In this document: positions 16,101 through 24,479 of the stretch, one piece after another
Layout of the letters: every line of letters begins with the position of its first letter
Position numbering within the stretch: position 1 is the first letter of the stretch
Assembly (NCBI RefSeq): GCF_008639165.1
Contig: NZ_CP029197.1
Coordinates: 6,700,001-6,764,000, forward strand
DNA: 64,000 bases
Reading direction: 5' to 3'
DNA from: Streptomyces venezuelae ATCC 10712
Lineage (GTDB): Bacteria > Actinomycetota > Actinomycetes > Streptomycetales > Streptomycetaceae
The notes under the pieces: generated by a model
The model's input: only the letters and a program-made list of their open reading frames with translations
Told to the model about the DNA's origin: nothing
Databases searched by the model: none
Translations under genes and position numbers: made by a program

Positions 16101-16484
16101 ATGATGCCCGAAGAGCTGCGGCGCGGCCGCTACGTCAGCCTCACCACCTACCGGAAGAACGGCACGGGAGTCGCGACGCCCGTCTGGTACGCGGTGGACG
16201 GCGACGAGCTGTACGCCTGGACCCGCACCGACTCCTGGAAGGTCAAGCGGCTGCGGAACGACCCGAGGGTCGAGGTCGCCCTCTGCGACCTGCGCGGAAA
16301 CATCGACGAGGGCGCCGGACGCTTCGCCGGCGAGGGCCGGCTGGTGACGGGGGAGGAGCTGCGCCGGATCCGGGGGCTGCTCTCGCGCAAGTACACCTGG
16401 CAGTACTGGCTGACCGACGTGCCGGCCATGATCGTCCGGCTCGGGAAGCGCCCGCACACCGGGATCGTCGTGCGATTCCGGTGA
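16101..16484 (+). CDS. PPOX-class F420-dependent oxidoreductase
   Basis: A 127-residue split-barrel flavin/deazaflavin-binding protein. Features: YVSLTTYRKNGTGVATPVWYAVDGDELYAWT, then SWKVKRLRNDPRVEVALCD, which are the barrel strands and cofactor-binding loop of the Rv1155/PPOX F420-binding group. It is monodomain and cytoplasmic. The substrate is unknown; relatives reduce biliverdin or other conjugated compounds. It starts 11 bp after the alginate-lyase-like gene; a second ATG at 16104 is an equal start candidate. Confidence 0.85.
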   Translation: MMPEELRRGRYVSLTTYRKNGTGVATPVWYAVDGDELYAWTRTDSWKVKRLRNDPRVEVALCDLRGNIDEGAGRFAGEGRLVTGEELRRIRGLLSRKYTWQYWLTDVPAMIVRLGKRPHTGIVVRFR

Positions 16485-16520
16485 ATGGGGCCGTGGGGCA
16501 CGCGCAGGAAAACGGTCCGT

Positions 16521-16540
16521 AGTCGTCCCGTAACACGACT
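16521..16540. promoter_or_regulatory. Dyad AGTCGT-N8-ACGACT upstream of the 481-residue protein gene
   Basis: A perfect 6-bp inverted repeat (16521-16526 and 16535-16540) lies in the 115-bp gap before the gene at 16600. It could be an operator or part of a leader hairpin. Nothing else identifies a regulator. Confidence 0.35.
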
Positions 16541-16599
16541 GCGGTCCAATACCCCGCGGACCGGAAGGTTCCAGTCGACGGCGGGCAGGTGCGTGTCAC

Positions 16600-18045
16600 A
16601 TGACGGTGTATCAAATCCCGGGGGAAGTCGCCGCGTTCAGCCGCTGGCTGACGGAGCTGGCGCGGCGGCTCCCGGCGGAGGGCGGCTGGTACGCACTCTT
16701 CGCCGAGCGCGACCCCGAGGGGATGCGGGCCTGCTTCGACGGGGCCGAGATCCTGCCCTGGGACGTCGTCGCGTCCCTCCTCCAGGACGCCGGGGAGCCC
16801 GCCGACGGTCCGCTCGCCGCCCGGGGCAGGACCCTGTACGCGGCGGCCGCCCGTGCCCATGACCGCCGGCCCGGCGGAGCGGCGGCGCTCGCCGAACGCC
16901 GCGCGCTGATGGAACGCGAACTCGGCCACGCCGAGACCCGCGCCCGCGAGCTGACGGCCCGCCTCGGCGCGGCCCCGCCCCCGGACCCGGAGGAGCGGGC
17001 CCGCCTCGAACACCAGCTCGCGTGGACGCGCGACGACCGCGAGCGGGCGAGCTCCCGGGTGACGGACCTGACCACCCGCCTGGCGGGGCTGTCGACGCTG
17101 CCGCGCCGGGGCGAGCCGGAGGGGGCCGGCCAGGCCCGCGTGGGCCCCGAGCCCGCCGCCGGGGCCGGCGAGGCGATGGCTCCCGCGTCGGCCTCCGGGC
17201 ACGCCGCGTCCGCCGCCGGAGCTCCCCGCCAGGAGACCGCGGCCCTCACCCCGGCTCCCGTCCGGGACGTCGCCGCCCGGGCCGGGCGGTCCGGGAAGGT
17301 TCGGGGGCGTGCCCGAGGGGCTCGGTACGCCTGGGTTGAGGACGGGGACGACGGGCAGGGGGCGGCCCCTGTGCCCGCCCCCGTGCCCGTACTGCCGGGT
17401 GGGGCGGCTGCGCCGCGCGGGGCGCGGTTCGGGGGTGCCGGGGAGTCCGGCCGTGGCACGGCGGAGGGCCGCGAAGCCGGTCCCGCCGGTCCCGCCGGCC
17501 CCTTCGACCCCGCCGAAGCCGCTCGCTGTGCCGTCAACGCTGTCTACGCCCTGCGGCGGCTCCGCGCCCAGGGCCGGAGCGGCGAGGCCCACGGCCTGCT
17601 CTGCGAGGCGCTCGCCGGGCCTCTCGCCCGGCTGCCCGCCCTCGCGGAGGAGCTGCACCGGGCCGGACTCGGCGCCGACTGGTCCGTACTGCTCTGGGAG
17701 GCGGCCTCGCTGCCGCCCGCCCGGCTCGCCGCCGTCGCGGGCGTGCTCGCCGACGCGGGCCGGGCCGCCGACTGCGAGCAGCTGCTGCGCCAGGGCGTGG
17801 CGCGCCCGGTCGAGGAAGTCGCCGGGGCGTGCGCCGCGCTGCGGGCCGAGGGTCATCACCGGGAGGCGCGCGGGCTGCTCGCCGCGGTGGTCCGGGTCCG
17901 GGTGCCGGAGGACGCGGCCCGGCTGGCGGCCGTGGACCCCCGGGTGTTCGTCCCGCAACTCCTTGAGGCGGCCCGCGCGGTGTCCGCCGCCCGGGAGCGC
18001 GATCTGCTCCACGCGCTGCGGGTGGCGGGCCTCGCGGGGGTCTGA
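16600..18045 (+). CDS. Large coiled-coil/helical-repeat protein, unknown function
   Basis: A 481-residue protein starting MTVYQIPGEVAAFSRWL. Residues 1-90 form a helical domain. Residues about 95-160 are charged, heptad-like coiled coil (ALMERELGHAETRARELT, ARLEHQLAWTRDDRERAS). Residues 165-305 are low-complexity Pro/Ala/Gly. Residues 310-480 look like helical repeats (ALRRLRAQGRSGEAHGL, LAEELHRAGLGADWSVL, VLADAGRAADCEQLL), as in TPR/PPR-like arrays. No enzyme motif is seen. The architecture suggests a scaffold or adaptor, as in other Streptomyces coiled-coil/TPR proteins. Function unknown. Confidence 0.7.
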   Translation: MTVYQIPGEVAAFSRWLTELARRLPAEGGWYALFAERDPEGMRACFDGAEILPWDVVASLLQDAGEPADGPLAARGRTLYAAAARAHDRRPGGAAALAERRALMERELGHAETRARELTARLGAAPPPDPEERARLEHQLAWTRDDRERASSRVTDLTTRLAGLSTLPRRGEPEGAGQARVGPEPAAGAGEAMAPASASGHAASAAGAPRQETAALTPAPVRDVAARAGRSGKVRGRARGARYAWVEDGDDGQGAAPVPAPVPVLPGGAAAPRGARFGGAGESGRGTAEGREAGPAGPAGPFDPAEAARCAVNAVYALRRLRAQGRSGEAHGLLCEALAGPLARLPALAEELHRAGLGADWSVLLWEAASLPPARLAAVAGVLADAGRAADCEQLLRQGVARPVEEVAGACAALRAEGHHREARGLLAAVVRVRVPEDAARLAAVDPRVFVPQLLEAARAVSAARERDLLHALRVAGLAGV

Positions 18046-18059
18046 CGGCGGGGCGGGGC

Positions 18060-18160
18060 GCGTCGCGCGGCCGTCGCGTGTCCGGCGCGCCGCAAGCGCG
18101 CCGTCGCGTGGCCGTCGCACCGCTGTCGCGTGTCCGTCGCACCGCCGTCGCACCGCCGAC
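18060..18160. repeat. Degenerate tandem repeat of CCGTCGCGTG/CCGTCGCACCG units
   Basis: About 100 bp in which 10-22 bp variants of CCGTCGCGTGTCCGTCGCACCG recur three to four times, the last copies shortened to CCGTCGCACCG. It lies between the 481-residue protein gene and the pyrimidine operon. No coding potential supports a gene here. Probably slippage-generated. Confidence 0.5.
18084..18102 (+). terminator. GC hairpin after the 481-residue protein gene
   Basis: A perfect 7-bp stem GGCGCGC / GCGCGCC around loop CGCAA, 39 bp after the stop at 18045. There is no T-run, as is common for streptomycete terminators. It sits inside a patch of degenerate short repeats. Confidence 0.45.
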
Positions 18161-18320
18161 CGCGCGGGCCGCCGGAGCCGGTTTCGCGTGTACGTCCCCG
18201 GCATGCCCGGACGTGTCGGTACGTGTCCGACGTGGACCACTCGGGTATGAAACATGATCGACCCGGCCGCTTCCCGGCGGCGGTCTTGCTCCGCGGTGTG
18301 ACGGGGCTTACGTTCTCCTC

Positions 18321-18345
18321 CTACGCACCGCGTCTACGTGCGTAG
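18321..18345 (+). promoter_or_regulatory. Perfect 8-bp dyad, probable operator of the pyrimidine operon
   Basis: CTACGCAC (18321-18328) and GTGCGTAG (18338-18345) form a perfect inverted repeat with a 9-bp spacer, 33 bp before the start codon at 18379. A second dyad, ACGTCC-N11-GGACGT, lies at 18192-18214. Size and position suit a dimeric GntR/TetR-type regulator responding to pyrimidine breakdown products. No regulator gene is adjacent. Confidence 0.6.
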
Positions 18346-18378
18346 AGGCTCTCTGACGCCGTGCCGAAGGAGCAGCTC

Positions 18379-19221
18379 ATGACCGACGTCGTACGCGCCG
18401 CGCTCGTCCAGGCGACCTGGACCGGCGACACCGAATCCATGATCGCCAAACACGAGGAGCACGCCCGGGAGGCGGCCCGGCAGGGTGCCAAGGTGATCGG
18501 CTTCCAGGAGGTGTTCAACGCCCCCTACTTCTGCCAGGTCCAGGAGCCCGAGCACTACCGCTGGGCCGAGCCCGTCCCCGACGGCCCCACCGTCAGCCGG
18601 ATGCGGGACCTCGCCCGGGAGACCGGCATGGTGATCGTGGTCCCCGTCTTCGAGGTCGAGGGCGAGGGCTTCTACTACAACACCGCCGCCGTGATCGACG
18701 CCGACGGCAGTTACCTCGGCAAGTACCGCAAGCACCACATCCCCCAGGTCAAGGGCTTCTGGGAGAAGTACTACTTCCGCCCGGGGAACGCCGGCTGGCC
18801 GGTCTTCGACACGGCCGTCGGAAGGGTCGGCGTCTACATCTGCTACGACCGGCACTTCCCCGAGGGCTGGCGCCAACTCGGCCTCAATGGAGCACAGTTG
18901 GTCTACAACCCCTCGGCCACCCACCGGGGTCTCTCCTCCTACCTCTGGCAGCTGGAGCAGCCCGCCGCGGCCGTCGCCAACGAGTACTTCGTCGCCGCGA
19001 TCAACCGCGTCGGCATCGAGGAGTACGGCGACAACGACTTCTACGGCACCAGCTACTTCGTCGACCCACGCGGCCAGTTCGTCGGCGAGGTCGCCTCCGA
19101 CAAGACCGAGGAACTCCTCGTCCGCGACCTCGACTTCGGCCTGATCGAGCAGGTCCGCCAGCAGTGGGCCTTCTACCGGGACCGACGCCCCGACGCCTAC
19201 GACGGGCTGGTGCGCCCGTGA
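18379..19221 (+). CDS. Beta-ureidopropionase / N-carbamoyl amidohydrolase (nitrilase family)
   Basis: A 280-residue nitrilase-superfamily enzyme. The ATG at 18379 follows AAGGAG by 7 bp; an upstream in-frame codon at 18361 is less likely. The catalytic triad is visible: Glu in GFQEVFNAPYF, Lys in LGKYRKHHIP and Cys in VYICYDRHFPEG. It hydrolyses N-carbamoyl-beta-alanine or a related N-carbamoyl amino acid to the amino acid, CO2 and ammonia. First gene of a four-gene operon with a transaminase, a dihydropyrimidinase and an F420-type enzyme, which fits the third step of reductive pyrimidine catabolism. Confidence 0.9.
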   Translation: MTDVVRAALVQATWTGDTESMIAKHEEHAREAARQGAKVIGFQEVFNAPYFCQVQEPEHYRWAEPVPDGPTVSRMRDLARETGMVIVVPVFEVEGEGFYYNTAAVIDADGSYLGKYRKHHIPQVKGFWEKYYFRPGNAGWPVFDTAVGRVGVYICYDRHFPEGWRQLGLNGAQLVYNPSATHRGLSSYLWQLEQPAAAVANEYFVAAINRVGIEEYGDNDFYGTSYFVDPRGQFVGEVASDKTEELLVRDLDFGLIEQVRQQWAFYRDRRPDAYDGLVRP

Positions 19222-20498
19222 GCGAGCTCTTCGACCGGCACAAGGCCGTCATCCCCGACTGGGTCGCCCTCTACTACCGGGACCCCATCGAGATCACCCA
19301 CGGCGAGGGCCGCCACGTCTGGGACGCCGAAGGACGCCGCTACCTGGACTTCTTCGGCGGCATCCTCACCACCATGACCGCCCACGCCCTGCCCGAGGTC
19401 ACCAAGGCCGTCTCCGAGCAGGCCGGGCGGATCATCCACTCCTCGACGCTCTACCTCAACCGGCCCATGGTGGAGCTCGCCGAGCGGATCGCCGGCCTCT
19501 CCGGCATCCCCGACGCCCGGGTCTTCTTCACCACCTCCGGCACCGAGGCCAACGACGCGGCGCTGCTCCTCGCCACCGCGTACCGCCGCTCGAACCAGAT
19601 CCTGGCGATGCGGAACAGCTACCACGGCCGTTCCTTCTCCACCGTCGGCATCACCGGCAACCGGGCCTGGTCGCCGACCGGCCTCTCGCCGCTGCAGACC
19701 CTGTACGTGCACGGCGCCGTCCGCACCCGCGGCCCGTACGCGCAGTACACCGACGAACGGTTCATCGACGCCTGCGTCGACGACCTCGAAGACCTCCTCG
19801 GCCACACCCGGGACGTCGCCGCGCTGATCGCCGAACCCATCCAGGGAGTCGGCGGCTTCACCGCCCCGCCCGACGGCCTGTACGCCGCCTTCCGCCGGGT
19901 CCTCGACCGGCACGGCATCCTGTGGATCTCCGACGAGGTGCAGACCGGCTGGGGCCGTACCGGCGACCACTTCTGGGGCTGGCAGGCGCACGGCCAGGCC
20001 GGGCCGCCCGACATCCTCACCTTCGCCAAGGGCATCGGCAACGGCATGTCCGTCGGCGGGGTCGTCGCCCGCGCCGAGATCATGAACTGCCTCGACGCCA
20101 ACTCGATCTCCACGTTCGGCGGTTCGCCCATCACCATGGCCGCCGGGCTCGCCAACCTCTCGTACCTCCTGGAGCACGACCTCCAGGGCAACGCCCGCCG
20201 GGTCGGCGGCCTGCTCATCGAGCGGATCAGGGCCGCGTGCGCTGGTATCCCCGCGGTCCGCGAGGTACGCGGCCGCGGTCTCATGATCGGCATCGAGCTC
20301 ACCGAACCGGACACCGACCGGGCCGATCCGGACGCGGCCGCCGCGGTCCTGGAGGCCGCCCGTGAGAACGGCCTGCTGATCGGCAAGGGCGGCGGCCACA
20401 ACACCAGCACCCTCCGCGTCGCCCCACCGCTCTCGCTCACCGTCGCCGAGGCGGAGGAGGGCGCGGCGATGCTCGAACAGGCCCTGCGAGAGCTGTAG
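19218..20498 (+). CDS. Class III aminotransferase (beta-alanine or alanine-glyoxylate type)
   Basis: A 426-residue fold-type I PLP enzyme. The GTG at 19218 overlaps the upstream stop. Motifs: TTSGTEANDAALLLA, the PLP-Asp in LWISDEVQTGWGRTG, and the Schiff-base Lys in LTFAKGIGNGMSVGG. It is of the AGXT2-like group. In this operon it would convert beta-alanine or 3-aminoisobutyrate to the semialdehyde using an alpha-keto acid acceptor, removing the end product of the preceding enzyme. Exact donor specificity cannot be read. Confidence 0.9.
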   Translation: MSELFDRHKAVIPDWVALYYRDPIEITHGEGRHVWDAEGRRYLDFFGGILTTMTAHALPEVTKAVSEQAGRIIHSSTLYLNRPMVELAERIAGLSGIPDARVFFTTSGTEANDAALLLATAYRRSNQILAMRNSYHGRSFSTVGITGNRAWSPTGLSPLQTLYVHGAVRTRGPYAQYTDERFIDACVDDLEDLLGHTRDVAALIAEPIQGVGGFTAPPDGLYAAFRRVLDRHGILWISDEVQTGWGRTGDHFWGWQAHGQAGPPDILTFAKGIGNGMSVGGVVARAEIMNCLDANSISTFGGSPITMAAGLANLSYLLEHDLQGNARRVGGLLIERIRAACAGIPAVREVRGRGLMIGIELTEPDTDRADPDAAAAVLEAARENGLLIGKGGGHNTSTLRVAPPLSLTVAEAEEGAAMLEQALREL

Positions 20499-20535
20499 TC
20501 CCACCGTCCCGCCGCATCGAGCAGGGAGAGTCCCC

Positions 20536-21939
20536 GTGAGCACCCGTACCGTCATCCGGGGCGGCCTGGTCGTCACCGCCGCCGACGAACTCCACGCCGA
20601 CGTGCTGATCGAGGACGGCCGCGTGGTCGCCCTCGCGGCCCATGGCTCCGACGCGGCGGCGGCGTGGACCGCCGACCGGACGATCGACGCCACCGACCGC
20701 TACGTGCTGCCCGGCGGCGTCGACGCCCACACCCACATGGAACTGCCGTTCGGCGGCACCTCCGCCTCCGACACCTTCGAGACCGGCACCCGGGCCGCCG
20801 CCTGGGGCGGCACCACCACCATCGTCGACTTCGCCGTGCAGAGCGTCGGCCACAGCCTCAGGGCCGGACTCGACACCTGGTACGCCAAGGCCGACGGCAA
20901 CTGCGCGATCGACTACGCCTTCCACATGATCCTCTCCGACGTCAACCAGCACACGCTCAAGGAGATGGACCGGCTCGTCCAGGAGGGCATCACCTCCTTC
21001 AAGCTCTTCATGGCCTACCCGGGCGTCTTCTACAGCGACGACGGCAAGATCCTGCGCGCCATGCAGCGCTCCGCCGAGAACGGCGGGCTGATCATGATGC
21101 ACGCCGAGAACGGCATCGCGATCGACGTCCTCGTCGAACAGGCCCTGGCCCGCGGCGAGACCGACCCCCGCTACCACGGGGAGGTCCGCAAGGCGCTCCT
21201 GGAGGCGGAGGCGACCCACCGGGCGATCCAGCTCGCGCGGGTCGCGGGGGCGCCGCTGTACGTGGTGCACGTCTCGGCCGAGGAGGCGGTCGCCGAGATC
21301 GCCACCGCGCGGGACAAGGGCCTTCCGGTCTTCGGCGAGACCTGCCCGCAGTACCTGTTCCTGTCGACGGACAACCTGGCGGAGCCGGGCTTCGAGGGCG
21401 CCAAGTACGTGTGCTCGACCCCGCTGCGCCCGAAGGAGCACCAGGCGGCCCTCTGGCGGGGCCTGCGGACGAACGACCTCCAGGTGGTCTCCACCGACCA
21501 CTGCCCGTTCTGCTTCGTGGGGCAGAAGGAGCTGGGCCGGGGCGACTTCTCCAAGATCCCCAACGGACTGCCCGGGGTGGAGAACAGGATGGACCTCCTC
21601 CACCAGGCGGTCGTCGACGGGCACATCTCGCGCCGCCGCTGGATCGAGATCGCCTGTGCGACCCCGGCCCGGATGTTCGGCCTGTACCCGCAGAAGGGCA
21701 CGATCGCGCCCGGCGCGGACGCGGACGTCGTCATCTACGACCCGCACACCACCCAGACCCTGTCGGCGGAGACCCACCACATGAACGTCGACTACTCGGC
21801 GTACGAGGGGAAGACGGTCACCGGCCAGGTCGAGACGGTCCTCTCGCGCGGCGAACTCGTCATCGACCAGCGCAAGTTCGTCGGCCACGCCGGCCACGGC
21901 ACGTTCGTGCCGCGTGCCACCTGCCAGTACCTGAACTAG
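20536..21939 (+). CDS. hydA: Dihydropyrimidinase (D-hydantoinase)
   Basis: A 467-residue cyclic amidohydrolase with a GTG start after GGGAGAG. The binuclear metal site is seen in GGVDAHTHMELPFGG (HxH), the carbamylated Lys in SFKLFMAYPG, His in MMHAENG, His in VVHVSAEEAV and Asp in STDHCPF. It opens dihydrouracil, dihydrothymine or hydantoins to N-carbamoyl amino acids, which feed the beta-ureidopropionase at 18379. Length and motifs are full family type. Third gene of the operon. Confidence 0.93.
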   Translation: MSTRTVIRGGLVVTAADELHADVLIEDGRVVALAAHGSDAAAAWTADRTIDATDRYVLPGGVDAHTHMELPFGGTSASDTFETGTRAAAWGGTTTIVDFAVQSVGHSLRAGLDTWYAKADGNCAIDYAFHMILSDVNQHTLKEMDRLVQEGITSFKLFMAYPGVFYSDDGKILRAMQRSAENGGLIMMHAENGIAIDVLVEQALARGETDPRYHGEVRKALLEAEATHRAIQLARVAGAPLYVVHVSAEEAVAEIATARDKGLPVFGETCPQYLFLSTDNLAEPGFEGAKYVCSTPLRPKEHQAALWRGLRTNDLQVVSTDHCPFCFVGQKELGRGDFSKIPNGLPGVENRMDLLHQAVVDGHISRRRWIEIACATPARMFGLYPQKGTIAPGADADVVIYDPHTTQTLSAETHHMNVDYSAYEGKTVTGQVETVLSRGELVIDQRKFVGHAGHGTFVPRATCQYLN

Positions 21940-21949
21940 GAGAACGACG

Positions 21950-22963
21950 TTGGACTTCGGACTCGTCCTGCAGACCGACCCGCCCGCCTCGCAGGTCGTC
22001 GGACTGATGCGCCGGGCGGAGCGCAACGGCTTCCGCTACGGCTGGACCTTCGACTCCGCCGTGCTGTGGCAGGAACCCTTCGTCATCTACAGCCAGATCC
22101 TGGCCAACACCACCAAGCTGCACATCGGCCCGATGGTGACGAACCCGGGGACGCGGACCTGGGAGGTGACGGCCTCCACCTTCGCCACCCTCAACGACAT
22201 GTACGGCAACCGGACCGTCTGCGGCATCGGCCGCGGCGACTCCGCGATGCGGGTCGCCGGCCGCAGGCCGAACACGCTGGCCCGGCTCGGCGAGGCCATC
22301 GAGGTCATCCGCGACCTGGCGGAGGGCCGGGAGGCGTCGGTGGACGGCAACCCGATCCGCATCCCCTGGATCAAGAACGGCAAGCTGCCGGTCTGGATGG
22401 CGGCGTACGGCCCCAAGGCCCTCGCCCTCGCCGGGCAGAAGGCCGACGGCTTCATCCTCCAGCTCGCCGACCCGTTCCTGACGGAGTGGATGGTGAAGGC
22501 GGTGCGGCAGGCTGCCCAGGACGCGGGCCGTGACCCCGACGCGCTCACGATCTGCGTCGCCGCACCGGCGTACGTGACGGCGGACGACTCCCCGCAGTCC
22601 CTGGCCCACGCCCGCGACCAGTGCCGCTGGTTCGGCGGCATGGTCGGCAACCACGTGGCCGACCTGGTGGCGAAGTACGGCGAGCACTCGTCCATGGTCC
22701 CGGAGGAGCTGACGGCCTACATCAAGGACCGGCACGGCTACGACTACTCCCACCACGGCCGCGCCGACAACCCCGACACCACCTTCGTCCCCGACGAAAT
22801 CGTCGACCGCTTCTGCCTCCTCGGCCCGGCCGAGGCCCACGTAGAGAAGCTGAAGCACCTGCGGGACCTGGGAGTCGACCAGTTCGCCGTCTACAACATG
22901 CACGACAACCGCGAGGCCACCATCGACGCGTACGGCACCGACATCATTCCGTCGCTGCACTGA
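21950..22963 (+). CDS. LLM-class F420-dependent oxidoreductase (TIGR03842-type)
   Basis: A 337-residue luciferase-like TIM-barrel oxidoreductase. It uses a TTG start 11 bp after the hydA stop, with AGGAGA overlapping that stop. Seen: MDFGLVLQTDPPAS, GPMVTNPGTRTWEVTAS, GIGRGDSAMRVAGRRP and VWMAAYGPKALALAGQKADG, the pattern of the Mer-like F420 family. Its constant company with dihydropyrimidinase and ureidopropionase suggests it reduces or oxidises a pyrimidine or hydantoin intermediate, perhaps in place of the missing dihydropyrimidine dehydrogenase. That role is inference. Last gene of the operon, followed by a strong terminator. Confidence 0.88.
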   Translation: MDFGLVLQTDPPASQVVGLMRRAERNGFRYGWTFDSAVLWQEPFVIYSQILANTTKLHIGPMVTNPGTRTWEVTASTFATLNDMYGNRTVCGIGRGDSAMRVAGRRPNTLARLGEAIEVIRDLAEGREASVDGNPIRIPWIKNGKLPVWMAAYGPKALALAGQKADGFILQLADPFLTEWMVKAVRQAAQDAGRDPDALTICVAAPAYVTADDSPQSLAHARDQCRWFGGMVGNHVADLVAKYGEHSSMVPEELTAYIKDRHGYDYSHHGRADNPDTTFVPDEIVDRFCLLGPAEAHVEKLKHLRDLGVDQFAVYNMHDNREATIDAYGTDIIPSLH

Positions 22964-23406
22964 CGAAGCGATTCGGGTCCTGCATCGGCGCAGGTGGACG
23001 GCGGCCGTCCACCTGTTCCCGACGACCCACCCGTGCTGCATGCCGACAGGTCGCGCGAGCACGGCTTGATGAGCTGCCAGACGGTCGGCACGATCGCCGG
23101 GCCGCCGAAGTCGATCCGCTCGCTCGCCCGTGCGGCCACGCCCCACGGGTCACCGGTGGGGAAGATGGTGGCGAGCGGGACGTCGCCGTCGAGGATGCGG
23201 GCGAGCAGGCCCATTCGGTCGACGTGCTCCCGCACGGTCGAGGCGGTGGAGCGCAGGGAGTTGATGACGGCCGCGAGCTCCACCGGGGTGGCCGGCACCT
23301 CGGCGGCCCAGGCGAGCTGCCTCAGCCGAAGCTCGACGGCCGACAGCTTCGTGGCCGCGTCCATCATCCAGCGAGCCGCTCCGAGCGCCATGCCGGGTCG
23401 GGCCAT
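22891..23406 (-). pseudogene. Remnant of an unknown protein gene, C-terminus lost at the operon junction
   Basis: The leftward frame from ATG at 23406 looks coding for about 115 residues: MARPGMALGAARWMMDAATK, LSAVELRLRQLAWAAEVPA, LINSLRSTASTVREHV and a plausible strand region PTGDPWGVAARASERIDFGG. It then runs through the terminator hairpin at 22991-23015 and into the end of the LLM gene, which a real C-terminus should not do. I read it as a truncated helical protein of unknown function. Its start codon overlaps that of a rightward frame at 23405, so at most one of the two starts is functional. Confidence 0.4.
22991..23015 (+). terminator. Strong terminator of the pyrimidine operon
   Basis: A perfect 11-bp stem CAGGTGGACGG / CCGTCCACCTG with a 3-base loop, 28 bp after the LLM stop, followed by TTCCC. 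It marks the end of the ordinary chromosomal operon and the start of a region of decayed genes. Confidence 0.75.
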
Positions 23407-23892
23407 GTCACTTCTCGAGTTCGCAGGGCTCAGCCTCCAGCCCCTTGGACAACTGTCCACCGGCTGGAGCATCGAAGCTGGCTGGCTCACGGCCTCGTTC
23501 GTGATTGCGGCATCCGTCATGGCGGTCACCTCGGCGGTCGCACTGACCAGCAAGACCCTGCGCGATCTTAGGCAGAAGTCACCGTCGGCTGTACGAGCGC
23601 ATCGAGAAGATACTGGCCGCGTACACGATGAAGGCCCTCCGCCACGCACAGCTGTCCGGCCTCCGCTACCCAGTCCCTGCGGCTCTCTGGGTCCGGGCTC
23701 CTGGGCACCTTGCCTGGGCCTCTGCTGCTCGGGCTGGCGGCGGGTGACCTTTCCCTCGCGGGCGTGGTGGAGCTGGCGGCCCGTCCGCGAACCCACGACG
23801 CTCTGCGCGCGGCGACCGAGGCTGCCGCGCAGGCCCAGACGCGCACCGTCGAGCACCTGCTCGCCGTGCGGCTGAAGCAGCTGCACAGGTGA
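23405..23892 (+). pseudogene. Frameshifted gene for a small membrane-associated protein, unknown
   Basis: Coding character passes through three frames. Frame 2 from ATG 23405 gives MSLLEFAGLSLQPLGQL and a hydrophobic TASFVIAASVMAVTSAVAL. Frame 3 from about 23583 gives RRLYERIEKILAAYTMKAL and LRHAQLSGLRYPVPAALW. Frame 1 from about 23686 gives LLGTLPGPLLLGLAAGDLSL and a helical tail ending RLKQLHR at the stop near 23892. A perfect terminator follows at 23910. Two indels would restore a single protein of about 160 residues. Either decayed or affected by sequence errors. Function unknown. Confidence 0.45.
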
Positions 23893-23909
23893 CCGTCACT
23901 GATCACCGA

Positions 23910-23935
23910 GCCCGCCGACCTGACGGTCGGCGGGC
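23910..23935. terminator. Bidirectional terminator between convergent genes
   Basis: A perfect 11-bp stem GCCCGCCGACC / GGTCGGCGGGC with loop TGAC, lying between the stop of the rightward remnant (23892) and the stop of the leftward HIT gene (23944). It serves both directions. Confidence 0.75.
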
Positions 23936-23943
23936 CCACACGG

Positions 23944-24423
23944 TCAGGCCATCGCACTCAACCGGTCCAGTTCGCTGCCGATGGCATCCCGCAGCACATC
24001 GTGCTGCGAGCCGAGCTTGAACTGCTCGTCACTCCACCGGTCACGCGGATACAGCCACACCGGCTTACCCACCAGCTCGGCCGGCTCCCACTCGAACCGC
24101 GGCCAGACATGGGCATGCAAGAACGGATCCGTGTTGCCGAGGATCTCCAGGTTGACCCGGCGGAAATCGGGGTCCAGGCGCCGACAGGCCCGCTCAACCG
24201 CTTCTCCGAGCTGGTCCATGTCGGACAAAAACGCCAACCGCTTGGCCCTCGGCAGGTCAGACAGCCGGTGAACACCTGGCTCGTCCACGAGGAGAACCGA
24301 GTAGCCCGGCAGGAACTGGACGTCGCCGATCACCGCGAAGCCCGAGTGCAGGCGCCGCAGCACCGTGGGGTTCTCGCCTCGCAGAGCCGCCCCGATCCGG
24401 TCCCTCCGCCAGTCACCAGTCAT
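23944..24423 (-). CDS. HIT-family nucleotide hydrolase
   Basis: A 159-residue histidine-triad protein. The family motif appears as NTDPFLHAHVWPRF (residues about 97-110), a HxHxx form in which the last His of the canonical triad is replaced by Pro/Arg. Conserved FAVIGDVQFLPGYSVLL precedes it. HIT hydrolases cleave nucleoside phosphoramidates or dinucleoside polyphosphates. The incomplete triad leaves activity uncertain. It ends at a strong bidirectional terminator. An isolated gene in the decayed region. Confidence 0.78.
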   Translation of the reverse strand: MTGDWRRDRIGAALRGENPTVLRRLHSGFAVIGDVQFLPGYSVLLVDEPGVHRLSDLPRAKRLAFLSDMDQLGEAVERACRRLDPDFRRVNLEILGNTDPFLHAHVWPRFEWEPAELVGKPVWLYPRDRWSDEQFKLGSQHDVLRDAIGSELDRLSAMA

Positions 24424-24479
24424 GGCCCGAACCTACCCGCAGGTGATCAAGCCCCGCTCTTCGCTCCCCACCCTCCCCA

